NCBI RefSeq assembly: GCF_000429345.1
Contig: NZ_AUBR01000008.1
Coordinates: forward strand, 1 to 64,000
DNA: 64,000 nucleotides
Direction: 5' to 3'
Origin: Desulfovirgula thermocuniculi DSM 16036
GTDB taxonomy: Bacteria; Bacillota; Desulfotomaculia; Desulfotomaculales; Desulfovirgulaceae
Below, one piece after another: positions 7,740 to 17,559 of the stretch. The position numbers and the translations under genes were made by a program. Numbering within the stretch: position 1 is the first letter of the stretch; every line of letters begins with the position of its first letter. Below the pieces are notes generated by a model. That model saw only the letters and a list, made by a program, of their open reading frames with translations, did not search any database and had not been told where the DNA came from.

Positions 7740-8648
7740 GTGCGCGTGGCCGTAATAGACATCGGCACCAATTCTACCCGCCTACTGGTGGCCGCCTGCG
7801 AGGAGGGCAGCGTGAGGGAAGTGCTGCACCGGGACCTGCGCACCACCCGTCTGGGCGAAGGCATAGAGGAAAGGAGGCTCAGGCCGGAGGCCGTTGCTCG
7901 CACCTTAAGGGTGCTGGAGGAGTACCTGGAGCGGGCGCGTAGCTTTGGGGCGGAGCGCGTGGTGGCGGCGGCCACCAGCGCCGTGCGGGACGCCGCCAAT
8001 AAAGGTGAGTTCCTTCGGGCGGCCCGGGAGGTGGGCCTGGAGGTGGAGGTGCTCTCCGGGGAGGAGGAGGCCTACTACAGCTACCTAGGGGCCTGCCTGG
8101 GCCTCGCGCTGGAGCCAAGGGGCCTGGTGGTGGTGGACGTGGGGGGCGGCAGCACGGAGTTCATCTGGGAGGGCGGCGGCAGCCTCTTTTGCCGCAGCGT
8201 GAACGCCGGGGCCGTGCGCATGACCGAGGGGGGCTACGGCGAAGAGGCCATCGGGCGGGTGCTGGAACCGGTGCTGCAGGCCGTGAGGGCGCACGCGCCG
8301 CGGCACTTGGTGGGCGTGGGCGGCACGGTGACCACCTGCGCGGCCATGGTGCAAAAGCTGAAAACCTACGACCCTTCCCTGGTGCACGGCTTTACACTCT
8401 CCCTGGAGCAGGTGGAGGGCCTGCTGGCGCTGCTCTCCCGCACGCCCCTGGAGGAGCGGCGCCGCCTGCCGGGGCTCCAGCCGGAGCGGGCGGACATCAT
8501 CGTGGCCGGGGTGCGCATCGTGCGCCGCATTATGCTGGGGCTGGAGATGAAGGACCTACAGGTAAGCGAGACGGACATCATGTACGGCCTGGCTTTGAGG
8601 GCTGCAGGAGGTGTCGAAAGAAAACCTGTCATTATATACCAAATATGA
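7740..8648 (+). CDS. ppx: Ppx/GppA family exopolyphosphatase
   Basis: The 302-residue protein has the actin-like ATPase fold signatures of the family: VAVIDIGTNSTRLLVA at the N-terminus, ATSAVRDAAN, then VVVDVGGGSTEF and GVGGTVTTCAAM. Ppx/GppA enzymes hydrolyse polyphosphate or pppGpp. This short version without an HD-like C-terminal extension is common in Firmicutes. The GTG at 7740 is preferred over an upstream ATG at 7662 because GGGAGG lies in front of it and a terminator hairpin separates the two. The last 40 bases hold a Spo0A box for spoIIE. Confidence 0.9.
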   Translation: MRVAVIDIGTNSTRLLVAACEEGSVREVLHRDLRTTRLGEGIEERRLRPEAVARTLRVLEEYLERARSFGAERVVAAATSAVRDAANKGEFLRAAREVGLEVEVLSGEEEAYYSYLGACLGLALEPRGLVVVDVGGGSTEFIWEGGGSLFCRSVNAGAVRMTEGGYGEEAIGRVLEPVLQAVRAHAPRHLVGVGGTVTTCAAMVQKLKTYDPSLVHGFTLSLEQVEGLLALLSRTPLEERRRLPGLQPERADIIVAGVRIVRRIMLGLEMKDLQVSETDIMYGLALRAAGGVERKPVIIYQI

Positions 8649-8677
8649 CATCCATTGCCCACCCCTTGGGCTATAAT
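8612..8677 (+). promoter_or_regulatory. Spo0A-type sigma-A promoter of spoIIE
   Basis: A perfect 0A box TGTCGAA lies at 8612-8618. ATGACA (8645-8650) and TATAAT (8672-8677) are separated by 21 bp. The wide 21-bp spacing with an upstream 0A box is the known signature of the Spo0A-activated spoIIE and spoIIG promoters in Bacillus. The 0A box lies in the 3' end of ppx. Confidence 0.75.
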
Positions 8678-8712
8678 GTCCTATTGAGAACTGGCTTTTA
8701 GGGGTGGCCTGG

Positions 8713-11121
8713 ATGCGCCAGGAAATGGAGGAAGTTTACCCGTACCGGCGGGTGGAGCAGGGCGCAAAAAAGGCGAGGAAAACCGCGCCCGCTCCCTCCT
8801 GGCAAGACCTCCTGCGGGGACGTGTTTTTACCGGCCGCAGTTTTTTGCTCTTTGGCGCCGGGTTTTTCCTGGGGCGGGCCGTGCTGCTGGGGGAGGTGGC
8901 GCCCCTGCCCTTTGCCTTTGTGGCCGCGGCGGCGCGCGTTTTTCCCGCCGGCAGCCTGGCCGCCCTGCTGGGGTCGTGCGCGGGCCTGGCGACGGTAAAG
9001 TCCGGCCTCTCCCTGGCCGCGTCGTTGGCCACGGCCTTTTTTACCTGGCTCCTGGTGCAGGCCGTACCCGCGGGCCTGAGGAGGCCGCACCTGGTCCTGC
9101 CGGCGCTGGTCTTCGCCCTCACCGCGGTGGTCAAGGCGGGCCTGCTTTCTTTTGCCGACGCCACTCCCTACCAGTACGCGGCGGTGCTCTTTGAGGGCGG
9201 TTTTGCCTCCCTCTGCACCCTTGTCTTCCTACAGGCCCTTCCCTCCCTGCCCAAGCTGGCCGGGCTTGCGCCGCTCACCGCCGAGGAGCTTTTTGCCGTG
9301 GTCGTCCTGCTCCTGGGCGTGGTGGCCGGCACCAGCGAGCTGCACGTGGGCATGGTATCCGTAAAGGGGGTTTTAAGCCGCGCGGTCATCCTGGTGGGGG
9401 CGCTCCTGGGGGGGCTGGGCTTGGGGGCCGCCGCCGGAGCGGTGGTGGGTGTGGTCCCAGGCCTCGTTTATACGGCGGTGCCCGCCATGGTGGGGGTGTA
9501 CTCCTTTGCCGGGCTCCTGGCCGGGCTCTGCCGCGGCCTGGGGCGGGCGGGGGTGGCCCTGGGCTTCTGCCTGGGCAACGTCATCCTTTCCTTTTACCTG
9601 GCCGACTTCGGGCACCTGGCGGCGGTGACGGCCGAAACGGCACTGGCCATTTTTCTTTTTTTCCTCCTCCCGGGTCGGCTGGTGGGTAGCCTGAGCCGCT
9701 CGCTGGTGGACGTCTTTTTAGGGACCAGTGAGGGGGCGGCGGTGGCCGGCAGGTGGCGCGCGGCTGCGGAGCGGCGCCTGCGGCGCTGGTCTTCCCTTTT
9801 CCACGACCTCTCCCGCCGCCTGGAGGAAGTGCCGGCGCGAGAAGAGCCGTCGGCCGGCCTCCAGGTTTTGTTCGGCGAGATTGCCGCCAAGGTTTGCCGC
9901 GGCTGCGGGCTCTACCGCACCTGCTGGGAGTGGGACGCCTTCCATACCTACCGCAACATGCTGGAGCTTTTAACCCAGGCGGAGCTTTACGGCCACCTGG
10001 ATACCGCGGACCTGCCCCCCGCCATAAAGAAGCGCTGCTGCCGGCCCAAGGAGCTGGCCATTAACGCCGCCTGCCTTTACGACGCCTACAAGCTCAACCA
10101 CTTCTGGCAGAAAAAATTGGCCGAGAGCCGCCTGGTGGTGGCCGAGCAGCTAAAGAGTGTAGCCGAGATGGTGGAGGGGCTGGCGGCAGAACTGGACCTG
10201 GGCGCGGGCAATCCCCCGCAGGACGGGCAGTACCTCCTGCGGCGGCTAAAAGAAGCCGGCCTGCCGGTGGCCGACCTGCGCTTTGCCGGCGGCAGAGAAA
10301 GGGAGATCGTGGTGACGGGGCGCTGGTGCGAGCGGCGAGAGATCTGCCGGGAGCTGGCCGCCCAGGTGAGCAGGCTCACCGGGGAAAACTTCGACCTCTC
10401 TTTTAAGGGATGCCCCTTCTGGCTCCCACGGGATCCTTGCACCGTACGCCTTTACACCGGGCTAAAATTTTCCCTGGAGGTGGGCGTGGCGGCGGCGGCC
10501 CGGGGCGGGAGCGCCGTCTCCGGGGACAGCTACGCCTTCCTCCAGCTCCCGGAAGGGCGCTGCGCCCTGGTCATCAGCGACGGCATGGGCAGCGGCCCGG
10601 AGGCGGCCCGGCAGAGCGGCGAAGTGGTTTCCCTCCTGGAGCGGCTGCTGGAAGCGGGCCTGGACTGGCCCCTGGCCGTAAAGACCTTAAACGCCCTGAT
10701 GATCCTGCGCTCGCCGGGGGATTCCTTTGCCACCCTGGATATGGCCATCCTGGACCTGGCCGCGGGCCAGGGGGAGTTCATCAAGATCGGCGCGCCGCCG
10801 AGCTTCCTTTGGCGCAACAAAAAGGTGACCGCCGTCAGGGCCGCCTCCCTTCCGGTGGGCGTCCTCAGAGACCTGGAGGTGGCCTCGCAGCACAGGGCCC
10901 TCTGCGCCGGGGACGTGCTGGTGATGGCCAGCGACGGCGTGCTGGAGGCCGGCGGGGGGGCCGGGGATGAAGAAGGCTGGCTGGCGGGCGTGCTGCGCGA
11001 CGTGGGGAACCTCTCCCCCCAGGAGATGGCCGACCTGCTCCTGCAGCTGGCCCGGGCGAGGGCCGGGGAAGGGAAGGGCGACGACATGACGGTGGTCGTG
11101 GCCAGGCTGCAAAAGGTTTAA
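8713..11121 (+). CDS. spoIIE: Stage II sporulation protein E (SpoIIE phosphatase)
   Basis: The product is about 802 residues. Residues about 40-340 contain roughly ten hydrophobic helices, a central segment includes a Cys cluster (KVCRGCGLYRTCWEW), and residues about 590-800 form a PP2C-type phosphatase (VISDGMGSGPEAARQS, later KGDDMTVVVARL). SpoIIE dephosphorylates SpoIIAA-P to activate sigma-F in the forespore and acts at the polar septum with FtsZ. The ATG at 8713 has AGGGGTGG in front. GTG 8704 is the alternative. It is followed 72 bp later by tilS, as in related genomes. Confidence 0.95.
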   Translation: MRQEMEEVYPYRRVEQGAKKARKTAPAPSWQDLLRGRVFTGRSFLLFGAGFFLGRAVLLGEVAPLPFAFVAAAARVFPAGSLAALLGSCAGLATVKSGLSLAASLATAFFTWLLVQAVPAGLRRPHLVLPALVFALTAVVKAGLLSFADATPYQYAAVLFEGGFASLCTLVFLQALPSLPKLAGLAPLTAEELFAVVVLLLGVVAGTSELHVGMVSVKGVLSRAVILVGALLGGLGLGAAAGAVVGVVPGLVYTAVPAMVGVYSFAGLLAGLCRGLGRAGVALGFCLGNVILSFYLADFGHLAAVTAETALAIFLFFLLPGRLVGSLSRSLVDVFLGTSEGAAVAGRWRAAAERRLRRWSSLFHDLSRRLEEVPAREEPSAGLQVLFGEIAAKVCRGCGLYRTCWEWDAFHTYRNMLELLTQAELYGHLDTADLPPAIKKRCCRPKELAINAACLYDAYKLNHFWQKKLAESRLVVAEQLKSVAEMVEGLAAELDLGAGNPPQDGQYLLRRLKEAGLPVADLRFAGGREREIVVTGRWCERREICRELAAQVSRLTGENFDLSFKGCPFWLPRDPCTVRLYTGLKFSLEVGVAAAARGGSAVSGDSYAFLQLPEGRCALVISDGMGSGPEAARQSGEVVSLLERLLEAGLDWPLAVKTLNALMILRSPGDSFATLDMAILDLAAGQGEFIKIGAPPSFLWRNKKVTAVRAASLPVGVLRDLEVASQHRALCAGDVLVMASDGVLEAGGGAGDEEGWLAGVLRDVGNLSPQEMADLLLQLARARAGEGKGDDMTVVVARLQKV

Positions 11122-11193
11122 AAAGAGCGGGGCCGGAGGAGGAAAAAGGGCGGCGGGTATGGAAATTCTAAAAAAACGCGAGGAGGGCCGGGG

Positions 11194-12621
11194 ATGGATC
11201 TGGCCCCCAGGGTTTTGGCGTTTGTTCGCAGGCAGGGGATGATTGCCCCAGGGGACCGCGTGCTGGTGGCCGTTTCCGGCGGCCCCGATTCGGTGGCCCT
11301 TTTGCACCTCCTCTGGCGTCTTAGGGCGGAGCTGGGGATCTCCCTGGCCGTGGCCCACTTGAACCACATGATCCGCGGCGAAGAGGCGCGGGCCGACGCC
11401 CTCTTCGTGCAGGACCTGGCCCGCAGCCTGGGGCTCGCGGCTTTTGTGGAAGAGTTTGACGTGCCCGCCTTCCGGGAAAAGACACGGCTTTCCCTGCAGG
11501 AAGCGGCGCGCGAGGCGCGCTATCAATTTCTGGAGGCGCTGGCCAGGAGGGAGGGCACTTCCCGCGTGGCCCTGGGCCACCACGCCGACGACCAGGCCGA
11601 AACGGTGCTCCTTAACTTCCTGCGGGGTGCCGGGCCGGCGGGGCTAAAGGGCATCCCGCCGGTGCGCGGCATATACATAAGGCCCCTCTTGTGCGTGCGC
11701 CGGAAGGAAATCGAGGCATACTGCCGGCAGTTTTCCCTGCCCGCGCGCGAGGACCCCTCCAACAAAAAGCCCGTTTACACCCGCAACCGCCTGCGCCTGG
11801 AACTCATCCCCCACCTGGAAAAGGAGTACAACCCGCGGCTGGTGCGCTCGCTGGTCAACCTGGCCGAGCTGTGCCGCGAGGAAAACGCCTACCTGGAAGA
11901 GCAGGCGGCCCGCCTCCTGCAGGAGGCCTTAAGGGCCGCAGGTGGAGGTGCGCTGGCACTGGACGCCCGGGCGCTCCGCTCCGCGCCGCGCGCCCTGGCG
12001 CGCCGCGTGGTGCGCCAGGCCTGGCGCCGGCTCACGGGCGCCCCCGGCGAGCTATCCTTTGAGCGGGTGGAGGCCGTGATGGGCCTGCTGGAGGAGGGAG
12101 GGGAGGGCAGGCTGGTGGAGCTGCCCCGCCGGGTCGGCGTGCGCCGCCTGGGAGGGGAGCTGCGCTTTGCCGCGGCGGGCGAAGAGGAAGAGGGGGTGCC
12201 TTTTTACCGCTACCCCCTGGCCGTGCCGGGGGCGACCTATATCCCGGAGATCGACCGTACCGTCGTGGCCCGCCTGGTGCCGGTAGGCGAGGCCCCGCCG
12301 CCGAAAAACCTTTCCCCGCGGGAAGCCCTCCTGGACTACGACCTGCTGCCGCCGGGCGCCCTGGAGGTCCGCCGCCGCTGCGAGGGGGACCGTTTTCACC
12401 CCCTGGGGCTGCCCGGGGCCACCAAGTTGAAAAAGTTCCTCATCAACCAGGGCGTTCCCCGCGCAGAGAGAGACCGCCTTCCCCTGGTGGTTTGCGGCGG
12501 GCAGATCCTGTGGGTGGGCGGCGTGCGCATTGCCGAGCCCTGGAAGGTTACCTCCCGCACGCAGAGGTGTCTTTTTTTGCAGTTGGTAGAGGGAAAGGCA
12601 TTAGATGGCGCGATAAGGTGA
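11194..12621 (+). CDS. tilS: tRNA(Ile)-lysidine synthetase
   Basis: The 475-residue protein has the PP-loop signature AVSGGPDSVALLHLL near residue 30 and ALGHHADDQAETVLLNFLRG near residue 130. C-terminal TilS substrate-binding and TilS-C domains follow (LKKFLINQGVPRAERDRLPLV). TilS converts the wobble C of the AUA-reading tRNA(Ile) to lysidine, which is essential for decoding. In Bacillus hprT lies between tilS and ftsH. Here it is absent and tilS is followed directly by the ftsH promoter. Confidence 0.95.
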   Translation: MDLAPRVLAFVRRQGMIAPGDRVLVAVSGGPDSVALLHLLWRLRAELGISLAVAHLNHMIRGEEARADALFVQDLARSLGLAAFVEEFDVPAFREKTRLSLQEAAREARYQFLEALARREGTSRVALGHHADDQAETVLLNFLRGAGPAGLKGIPPVRGIYIRPLLCVRRKEIEAYCRQFSLPAREDPSNKKPVYTRNRLRLELIPHLEKEYNPRLVRSLVNLAELCREENAYLEEQAARLLQEALRAAGGGALALDARALRSAPRALARRVVRQAWRRLTGAPGELSFERVEAVMGLLEEGGEGRLVELPRRVGVRRLGGELRFAAAGEEEEGVPFYRYPLAVPGATYIPEIDRTVVARLVPVGEAPPPKNLSPREALLDYDLLPPGALEVRRRCEGDRFHPLGLPGATKLKKFLINQGVPRAERDRLPLVVCGGQILWVGGVRIAEPWKVTSRTQRCLFLQLVEGKALDGAIR

Positions 12622-12630
12622 ATTTTCTCG

Positions 12631-12659
12631 TTGAAAGGCGCCTTTTTGTATGCTAAAAT
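12631..12659 (+). promoter_or_regulatory. Sigma-A promoter of ftsH
   Basis: TTGAAA (12631-12636) and TAAAAT (12654-12659) have 17-bp spacing and a TG-type extension (TGC before the -10). The predicted start near 12666 lies downstream of the first in-frame start at 12631, so ftsH must start later. Confidence 0.8.
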
Positions 12660-12699
12660 AACTCTCATGGCTAGAGGTATGGTGCCGAGAGGAGTGTCC

Positions 12700-14541
12700 T
12701 TGTTGAACAAAGTTCTCAAGAACCTGAGCATCTACCTGCTGATCGTGATGGTAATTGTTTTTTTAATTAAATACGTGCAGCCCGCCCATGTGAACGTGGA
12801 GCAGTGGCGCTACGATGAGTTCGTGCGGGCGGTCAACCAGGGCCAGGTGCAAAAGGTGACCGTGCAGGCGCGGCAAAACACCAACCTCATCATCGGGGAG
12901 ACGAAGAGCGGCGCGCGCTTTCAGGTGGTGGGGCTGAAAAACGACCAGGAGCTGTCCAAGTTCCTCCTCGAGAAGGGGGTACAGATAGTTAACGAGGAGC
13001 CTCCTTCCCCGGGATGGTGGGCCAACCTCCTGAGCAGCCTGCTGCCCGTGCTCATCTTCATGATGCTCTTCTTCTTCATGATGCAGCAGACCCAGGGCGG
13101 GGGCAACAGGGTGATGTCTTTCGGTAAGAGCCGCGCCCGATTGCACACCGACGACAAGAAGCGGGTGACTTTTGCCGACGTGGCGGGCATTGACGAGGTC
13201 AAGGAAGAGCTGCAGGAGATCGTGGAGTACCTGAAAAACCCCAAGAAGTTTATCGACCTCGGCGCCCGCATCCCCAAAGGGGTGCTCCTCTACGGCCCGC
13301 CGGGCACGGGGAAGACGCTGCTCGCCCGGGCGGTGGCCGGGGAAGCCGGCGTACCCTTTTTTAGCATCAGCGGCTCGGATTTCGTGGAGATGTTCGTGGG
13401 CGTGGGCGCCGCCCGCGTGCGCGACCTCTTCGACCAGGCCAAGAAGAACGCCCCCTGCATCGTCTTCATTGACGAGATTGACGCCGTGGGACGCCAGCGG
13501 GGGGCCGGCCTGGGGGGCGGCCACGACGAGCGGGAGCAGACGTTAAACCAGCTCCTGGTGGAAATGGACGGCTTCTCGCCCAACGAGGGCATCATCATCA
13601 TTGCCGCCACCAACCGCCCGGACATCCTTGACCCGGCCCTCTTGCGCCCGGGGCGCTTCGACCGGCAGGTGGTGGTGGACATCCCGGACATCGTGGGGCG
13701 CAAAGAGATCTTGAAGGTGCACATGCGGGGCAAGCCCATTGCGCCGGACGTGGACCTGGACGTGCTGGCCCGGCGTACCCCCGGCTTTACGGGGGCCGAC
13801 CTGGCCAACATGGTCAACGAGGCGGCCCTTTTGGCCGCCCGCAACAACAAGACGCAGATCTCCATGCAGGAGCTGGAAGCGGCCATCGAGCGGGTCATTG
13901 CCGGGCCGGAGAAGAAGTCCAAGGTCATCAGCGACCAGGAGAAGCGGCTGGTTTCCTACCACGAGGCTGGCCACGCGGTGGTGGGCTACCTCCTGCCCCA
14001 CACCGACCCGGTGCACAAGGTGTCCATCATCCCCCGCGGGCGGGCCGGCGGCTACACGCTGCTGTTGCCCAAGGAGGACCGCTACTACATGACCCGCTCC
14101 ATGCTCCTGGACCAGGTGACCATGCTCCTGGCCGGGCGGGTGGCCGAGGAGCTGGTGCTGAAGGAGGTCAGCACCGGCGCCCAGAACGACCTGGAGCGGG
14201 CCACGGAGATGGTGCGCAAGATGGTCATGGAGTACGGCATGAGCGAAGAGCTGGGCCCCATGACCCTGGGGCGCAAGACGGACACGCCCTTTTTGGGCCG
14301 CGACCTGGCCCGCGACCGCAACTACAGCGAAGAGGTGGCCTCAGCCATCGACAAGGAAGTGCGGCGCATCATCGAGGGCTGCTACAACCGCGCCAGGGAG
14401 CTTTTGGAGAAGCACATGGACACGCTGCACCTGGTGGCCAACACCCTCTTTGAAAAGGAGACCCTGGAGGCGGAGGAGTTTGCCGCCCTCATGAAGCAGG
14501 CCGGGGAAAAGGAACACGGCGGGGAAAAGGAGAAAAAATAA
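12700..14541 (+). CDS. ftsH: ATP-dependent zinc metalloprotease FtsH
   Basis: The product is about 613 residues. It has an N-terminal membrane segment ([16 protein letters not shown]), an extracytoplasmic domain, and a second segment ([15 protein letters not shown]). The AAA module has Walker A GPPGTGKT, Walker [10 protein letters not shown] and the second region of homology RPGRFDRQV. The M41 protease site is HEAGH with a downstream acidic ligand. FtsH degrades misfolded membrane proteins and regulators at the inner membrane. Start is TTG 12700 or 12703, with GAGAGGA at 12687-12693. Upstream in-frame ATGs precede or coincide with the promoter. Confidence 0.95.
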   Translation: MLNKVLKNLSIYLLIVMVIVFLIKYVQPAHVNVEQWRYDEFVRAVNQGQVQKVTVQARQNTNLIIGETKSGARFQVVGLKNDQELSKFLLEKGVQIVNEEPPSPGWWANLLSSLLPVLIFMMLFFFMMQQTQGGGNRVMSFGKSRARLHTDDKKRVTFADVAGIDEVKEELQEIVEYLKNPKKFIDLGARIPKGVLLYGPPGTGKTLLARAVAGEAGVPFFSISGSDFVEMFVGVGAARVRDLFDQAKKNAPCIVFIDEIDAVGRQRGAGLGGGHDEREQTLNQLLVEMDGFSPNEGIIIIAATNRPDILDPALLRPGRFDRQVVVDIPDIVGRKEILKVHMRGKPIAPDVDLDVLARRTPGFTGADLANMVNEAALLAARNNKTQISMQELEAAIERVIAGPEKKSKVISDQEKRLVSYHEAGHAVVGYLLPHTDPVHKVSIIPRGRAGGYTLLLPKEDRYYMTRSMLLDQVTMLLAGRVAEELVLKEVSTGAQNDLERATEMVRKMVMEYGMSEELGPMTLGRKTDTPFLGRDLARDRNYSEEVASAIDKEVRRIIEGCYNRARELLEKHMDTLHLVANTLFEKETLEAEEFAALMKQAGEKEHGGEKEKK

Positions 14542-14574
14542 GCAAAAACGTTTTTTTAAGGGGGATATGGAGCT

Positions 14575-15033
14575 TTGGAGCGCACCTTTGTCATGGTCAA
14601 GCCCGACGGCGTGCAGCGGGGCCTGGTGGGGGAGATCATCTCCCGCTTTGAGAAGAGGGGCCTGAAAATCGTCGGGCTGAAGATGATGCAGGTGACCCGC
14701 GAGCTGGCGGAAGCCCACTACGGCGAGCACCGGGGCAAGCCCTTCTTTGCCCCCCTGGTGGAGTACATCACCAGCGGTCCGGTGGTGGCCATGGTCCTGG
14801 AGGGGAAGAACGCCGTGTCCGTGGTGCGGGAGATGATGGGGGCCACCGACCCCCAGAAGGCGGCCCCGGGCACCATCCGGGCCGCGTACGGCCTGGACAT
14901 CGGGCGCAACGTCATCCACGGCTCGGACGGGGAGGAAAGCGCCCGGCGGGAGATCGCCCTCTTTTTCGGCGAGGGGGAGCTTTTGAGCTACCGCCGGGAC
15001 ATCGACCGCTGGCTTTACGAGGAGGAGCGGTGA
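14575..15033 (+). CDS. ndk: Nucleoside diphosphate kinase
   Basis: The 152-residue protein starts [20 protein letters not shown] and has the active-site segment [16 protein letters not shown], with the phosphorylated His. It transfers gamma phosphate between nucleotides in the cytoplasm. The TTG start at 14575 has AAGGGGGA upstream. It follows ftsH by 33 bp and shares its transcript. A terminator overlaps the stop codon. Confidence 0.95.
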   Translation: MERTFVMVKPDGVQRGLVGEIISRFEKRGLKIVGLKMMQVTRELAEAHYGEHRGKPFFAPLVEYITSGPVVAMVLEGKNAVSVVREMMGATDPQKAAPGTIRAAYGLDIGRNVIHGSDGEESARREIALFFGEGELLSYRRDIDRWLYEEER

Positions 15034-15057
15034 AGCCATAACCGCTCCTTATTTTTT
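15024..15057 (+). terminator. Terminator after ndk
   Basis: GGAGCGGT (15024-15031) pairs with ACCGCTCC (15041-15048), followed by TTATTTTTT. The 5' arm lies in the last ndk codons. Confidence 0.85.
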
Positions 15058-15144
15058 GCACATGTATACAATAAAAATCATTTTCCCCGGCAGGAATTCT
15101 TTGCGCAGTTGCCGAATTTAAACTCCCGGTAGTGGGGGTGGAAA

Positions 15145-15549
15145 ATGATGAGCGCGGCGCTAAAGGTTGGCCTGCGGGGCGAGGCCACCGCGGCGGTCAC
15201 GGAGGGGAACACCGCCCTGGCTTACGGCAGCGGCGGCGCCAGGGTGTTCGCCACGCCGGCCATGATCGGGCTTATGGAAAACGCGGCCCTCTCCGCGGTG
15301 GACCCGCTCCTGGAACCGGGCCAGATGACCGTGGGCATTAAGGTGGACGTGGAGCACCTGGCGGCAACCCCGGTGGGCATGAAGGTTACCGCCCGCGCCG
15401 AGCTGGTGGAAATTGACGGCAGGAGGCTGGTCTTCCGCGTGGAGGCCTTCGACGAAAAGGAGCAGATCGGCCGCGGCACCCACGTGCGCTTCATCGTCAA
15501 CACGGAGCGTTTCCTTTCCCGCGCGGAGGGCAAACTAAAAGGGGAGTAA
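15145..15549 (+). CDS. Hot-dog thioesterase, FlK-like
   Basis: The 134-residue protein has features of the fluoroacetyl-CoA thioesterase (FlK)-like hot-dog family: VFATPAMIGLMENAA in the first helix, TVGIKVDVEHLAATPVGMKV, and the C-terminal strand IGRGTHVRFIVN. Relatives hydrolyse small acyl-CoAs. The true substrate in anaerobes is unknown. GGGGGTGG precedes the tandem ATG start. It stands alone between ndk and fhs. Confidence 0.75.
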   Translation: MMSAALKVGLRGEATAAVTEGNTALAYGSGGARVFATPAMIGLMENAALSAVDPLLEPGQMTVGIKVDVEHLAATPVGMKVTARAELVEIDGRRLVFRVEAFDEKEQIGRGTHVRFIVNTERFLSRAEGKLKGE

Positions 15550-15642
15550 AGGAAATAGCGGGGCTAACAGAGCGACCAGAGCCAAGTCGTGTCATGCAGG
15601 GCGCGCGGTGCGAAAAAAGCTAAAAAATTGAGACTTGGGGCT

Positions 15643-15667
15643 AAAACCCGGCTTTGGGCCGGGTTTT
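15643..15667 (+). terminator. Hairpin with T tract upstream of fhs
   Basis: AAAACCCGGC pairs with GCCGGGTTTT around a short loop. It could end the thioesterase transcript or act in the fhs leader, because it lies only 49 bp before the fhs start. Confidence 0.55.
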
Positions 15668-15715
15668 GAGTGAGGCAGGCTTAAATTTTCAAGAGAAGGG
15701 GGAGGAAGAGCGAAG

Positions 15716-17476
15716 ATGCCCTGGGATCCTACCAAAATGGCCGACTGGCAGATAGCCGAGGAAGCGGAAAAGAACATGCCCACGCCCGAGGAATGGCGGG
15801 AGAGGCTCGGCCTGGAGAAGGACGAGGTCATCCCCTACGGGCGCATTTGTAAGCTGGACTTCATGAAGATCATCAAGCGCCTGGAAAACAGGCCCAACGG
15901 CAAGTACATTAACGTCACCGCCATTACCCCCACCCCGCTGGGCGAGGGCAAGACCACCACTACCCTGGGCCTGGTGGAGGGCCTGGCCAAGCGGGGCAAG
16001 AACGTGGGCTGCGCCATCCGCCAGCCTTCCGGCGGCCCCACCATGAACATTAAGGGCACGGCTGCCGGTGGCGGCAACGCCCTGGCCATCCCCATGACCG
16101 AGTTCTCCATGGGCCTCACCGGGGACATCAACGACATCATGAACGCCCACAACCTGGCCATGGTGGCGCTGACCGCCCGCATGCAGCACGAGCGCAACTA
16201 TACCGACGAGGAACTGGCACAGAGGGGCCTGCGCCGCCTGAACATCGACCCCACCAACGTGGAGATGGGCTGGGTGATCGACTTTTGCGCCCAGGCCCTG
16301 CGTAACATCATCATCGGCATCGGCGGCAAGATGGACGGCTACATGATGCAGTCCAAGTTCCAGATTGCCGTCAGCTCCGAGCTGATGGCCATCCTGGCCA
16401 TCGTCAACGACTTAAAGGACCTGCGGGAGCGCCTGGGCAAGATCACCGTGGCCTACGACATGAAGGGCAACCCGATAACCACCTCCGACCTGGAAGTGGC
16501 CGGCGCCATGTGCGCCTGGATGCGCAACACCATCAACCCCACCCTCATGTGCACGGTGGAGTACAACCCCGTGCTGGTGCACGCCGGGCCCTTCGCCAAC
16601 ATTGCCGTGGGCCAGTCCTCCATCATTGCCGACCGCATCGGCCTGAAGATGTTCGACTACCACGTCACGGAGAGCGGCTTCGGCGCCGACATCGGCTTTG
16701 AGAAGTTTTGGAACGTCAAGTGCCGCCTGAGCGGCCTGGTGCCCAACGTCTCCGTGGTGGTGGCCACCATCCGGGCCTTAAAGATGCACGGCGGCGGCCC
16801 CAAGGTGGTGCCCGGGCGGCCCATCCCCAAGGAGTACTACGAAGAGAACCTGGAACTCCTGGAGAAGGGCATTGCCAACCTCCTGCACCACGTGGGCATC
16901 GTCAAGAAGGCCGGCATCAACCCGGTGGTCTGCATCAACTCCTTCCCCACCGACACCAAGGACGAGATTGCCCTGGTGAAGCGGCTGGTGGAGGAGGCCG
17001 GCGCCCGCTGCGCCGTATCCAACCACTGGCGCTACGGCGGCGAGGGGGCCCTGGAGCTGGCCGACGCGGTCATCGACGCCTGCGAGGAGAAGGTGGACTT
17101 CAAGTTCCTCTACCCGCTGGACATGCCGCTGCGCCAGCGCGTGGAAATCATCGCCAGGGAGGTCTACGGCGCGGACGGCGTGACCTGGACGCCCGAAGCC
17201 GAGGCCAAGGCCAAGCGGTTTGAGTCCGACCCGCAGTTCCGGGACTACATGACCATGATGGTGAAGACCCACCTGAGCCTGAGCCACAACCCCGACCTCA
17301 AGGGCGTGCCCAAGGGCTGGGTCCTGCCGGTGCGCGACATCCTGGTCTTCTCCGGCGCCAAGTTCCTCTGCCCGGTCACCGGCACCATCAGCCTCATGCC
17401 CGGCACCAGCTCCGATCCCGCCTTCCGCAGGGTGGACGTGGACGTCAACACCGGCAAGGTTATCGGCCTTTTCTAA
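15716..17476 (+). CDS. fhs: Formate-tetrahydrofolate ligase
   Basis: The 586-residue protein has the P-loop-like [17 protein letters not shown] (about residues 62-78) and [21 protein letters not shown], both family signatures. It joins formate to tetrahydrofolate with ATP, giving 10-formyl-THF for purines and, in acetogens, for the methyl branch of the Wood-Ljungdahl pathway. The N-terminus is about 20 residues longer than usual. GGGGGAGGAA precedes the ATG. It is monocistronic with a strong terminator. No other Wood-Ljungdahl gene is adjacent. Confidence 0.95.
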   Translation: MPWDPTKMADWQIAEEAEKNMPTPEEWRERLGLEKDEVIPYGRICKLDFMKIIKRLENRPNGKYINVTAITPTPLGEGKTTTTLGLVEGLAKRGKNVGCAIRQPSGGPTMNIKGTAAGGGNALAIPMTEFSMGLTGDINDIMNAHNLAMVALTARMQHERNYTDEELAQRGLRRLNIDPTNVEMGWVIDFCAQALRNIIIGIGGKMDGYMMQSKFQIAVSSELMAILAIVNDLKDLRERLGKITVAYDMKGNPITTSDLEVAGAMCAWMRNTINPTLMCTVEYNPVLVHAGPFANIAVGQSSIIADRIGLKMFDYHVTESGFGADIGFEKFWNVKCRLSGLVPNVSVVVATIRALKMHGGGPKVVPGRPIPKEYYEENLELLEKGIANLLHHVGIVKKAGINPVVCINSFPTDTKDEIALVKRLVEEAGARCAVSNHWRYGGEGALELADAVIDACEEKVDFKFLYPLDMPLRQRVEIIAREVYGADGVTWTPEAEAKAKRFESDPQFRDYMTMMVKTHLSLSHNPDLKGVPKGWVLPVRDILVFSGAKFLCPVTGTISLMPGTSSDPAFRRVDVDVNTGKVIGLF

Positions 17477-17500
17477 ACGACAGGTCCCAGGACACACCGA

Positions 17501-17532
17501 GGCCCCGGGGCAATTTGCCCCGGGGCCTTTTT
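17501..17532 (+). terminator. Strong terminator after fhs
   Basis: A 13-bp arm GGCCCCGGGGCAA pairs with its reverse complement TTGCCCCGGGGCC, followed by five T. It also separates fhs from the convergent vWA gene. Confidence 0.9.
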
Positions 17533-17559
17533 ACCGCTTGGCCGTGGCACGGAGGCCCC

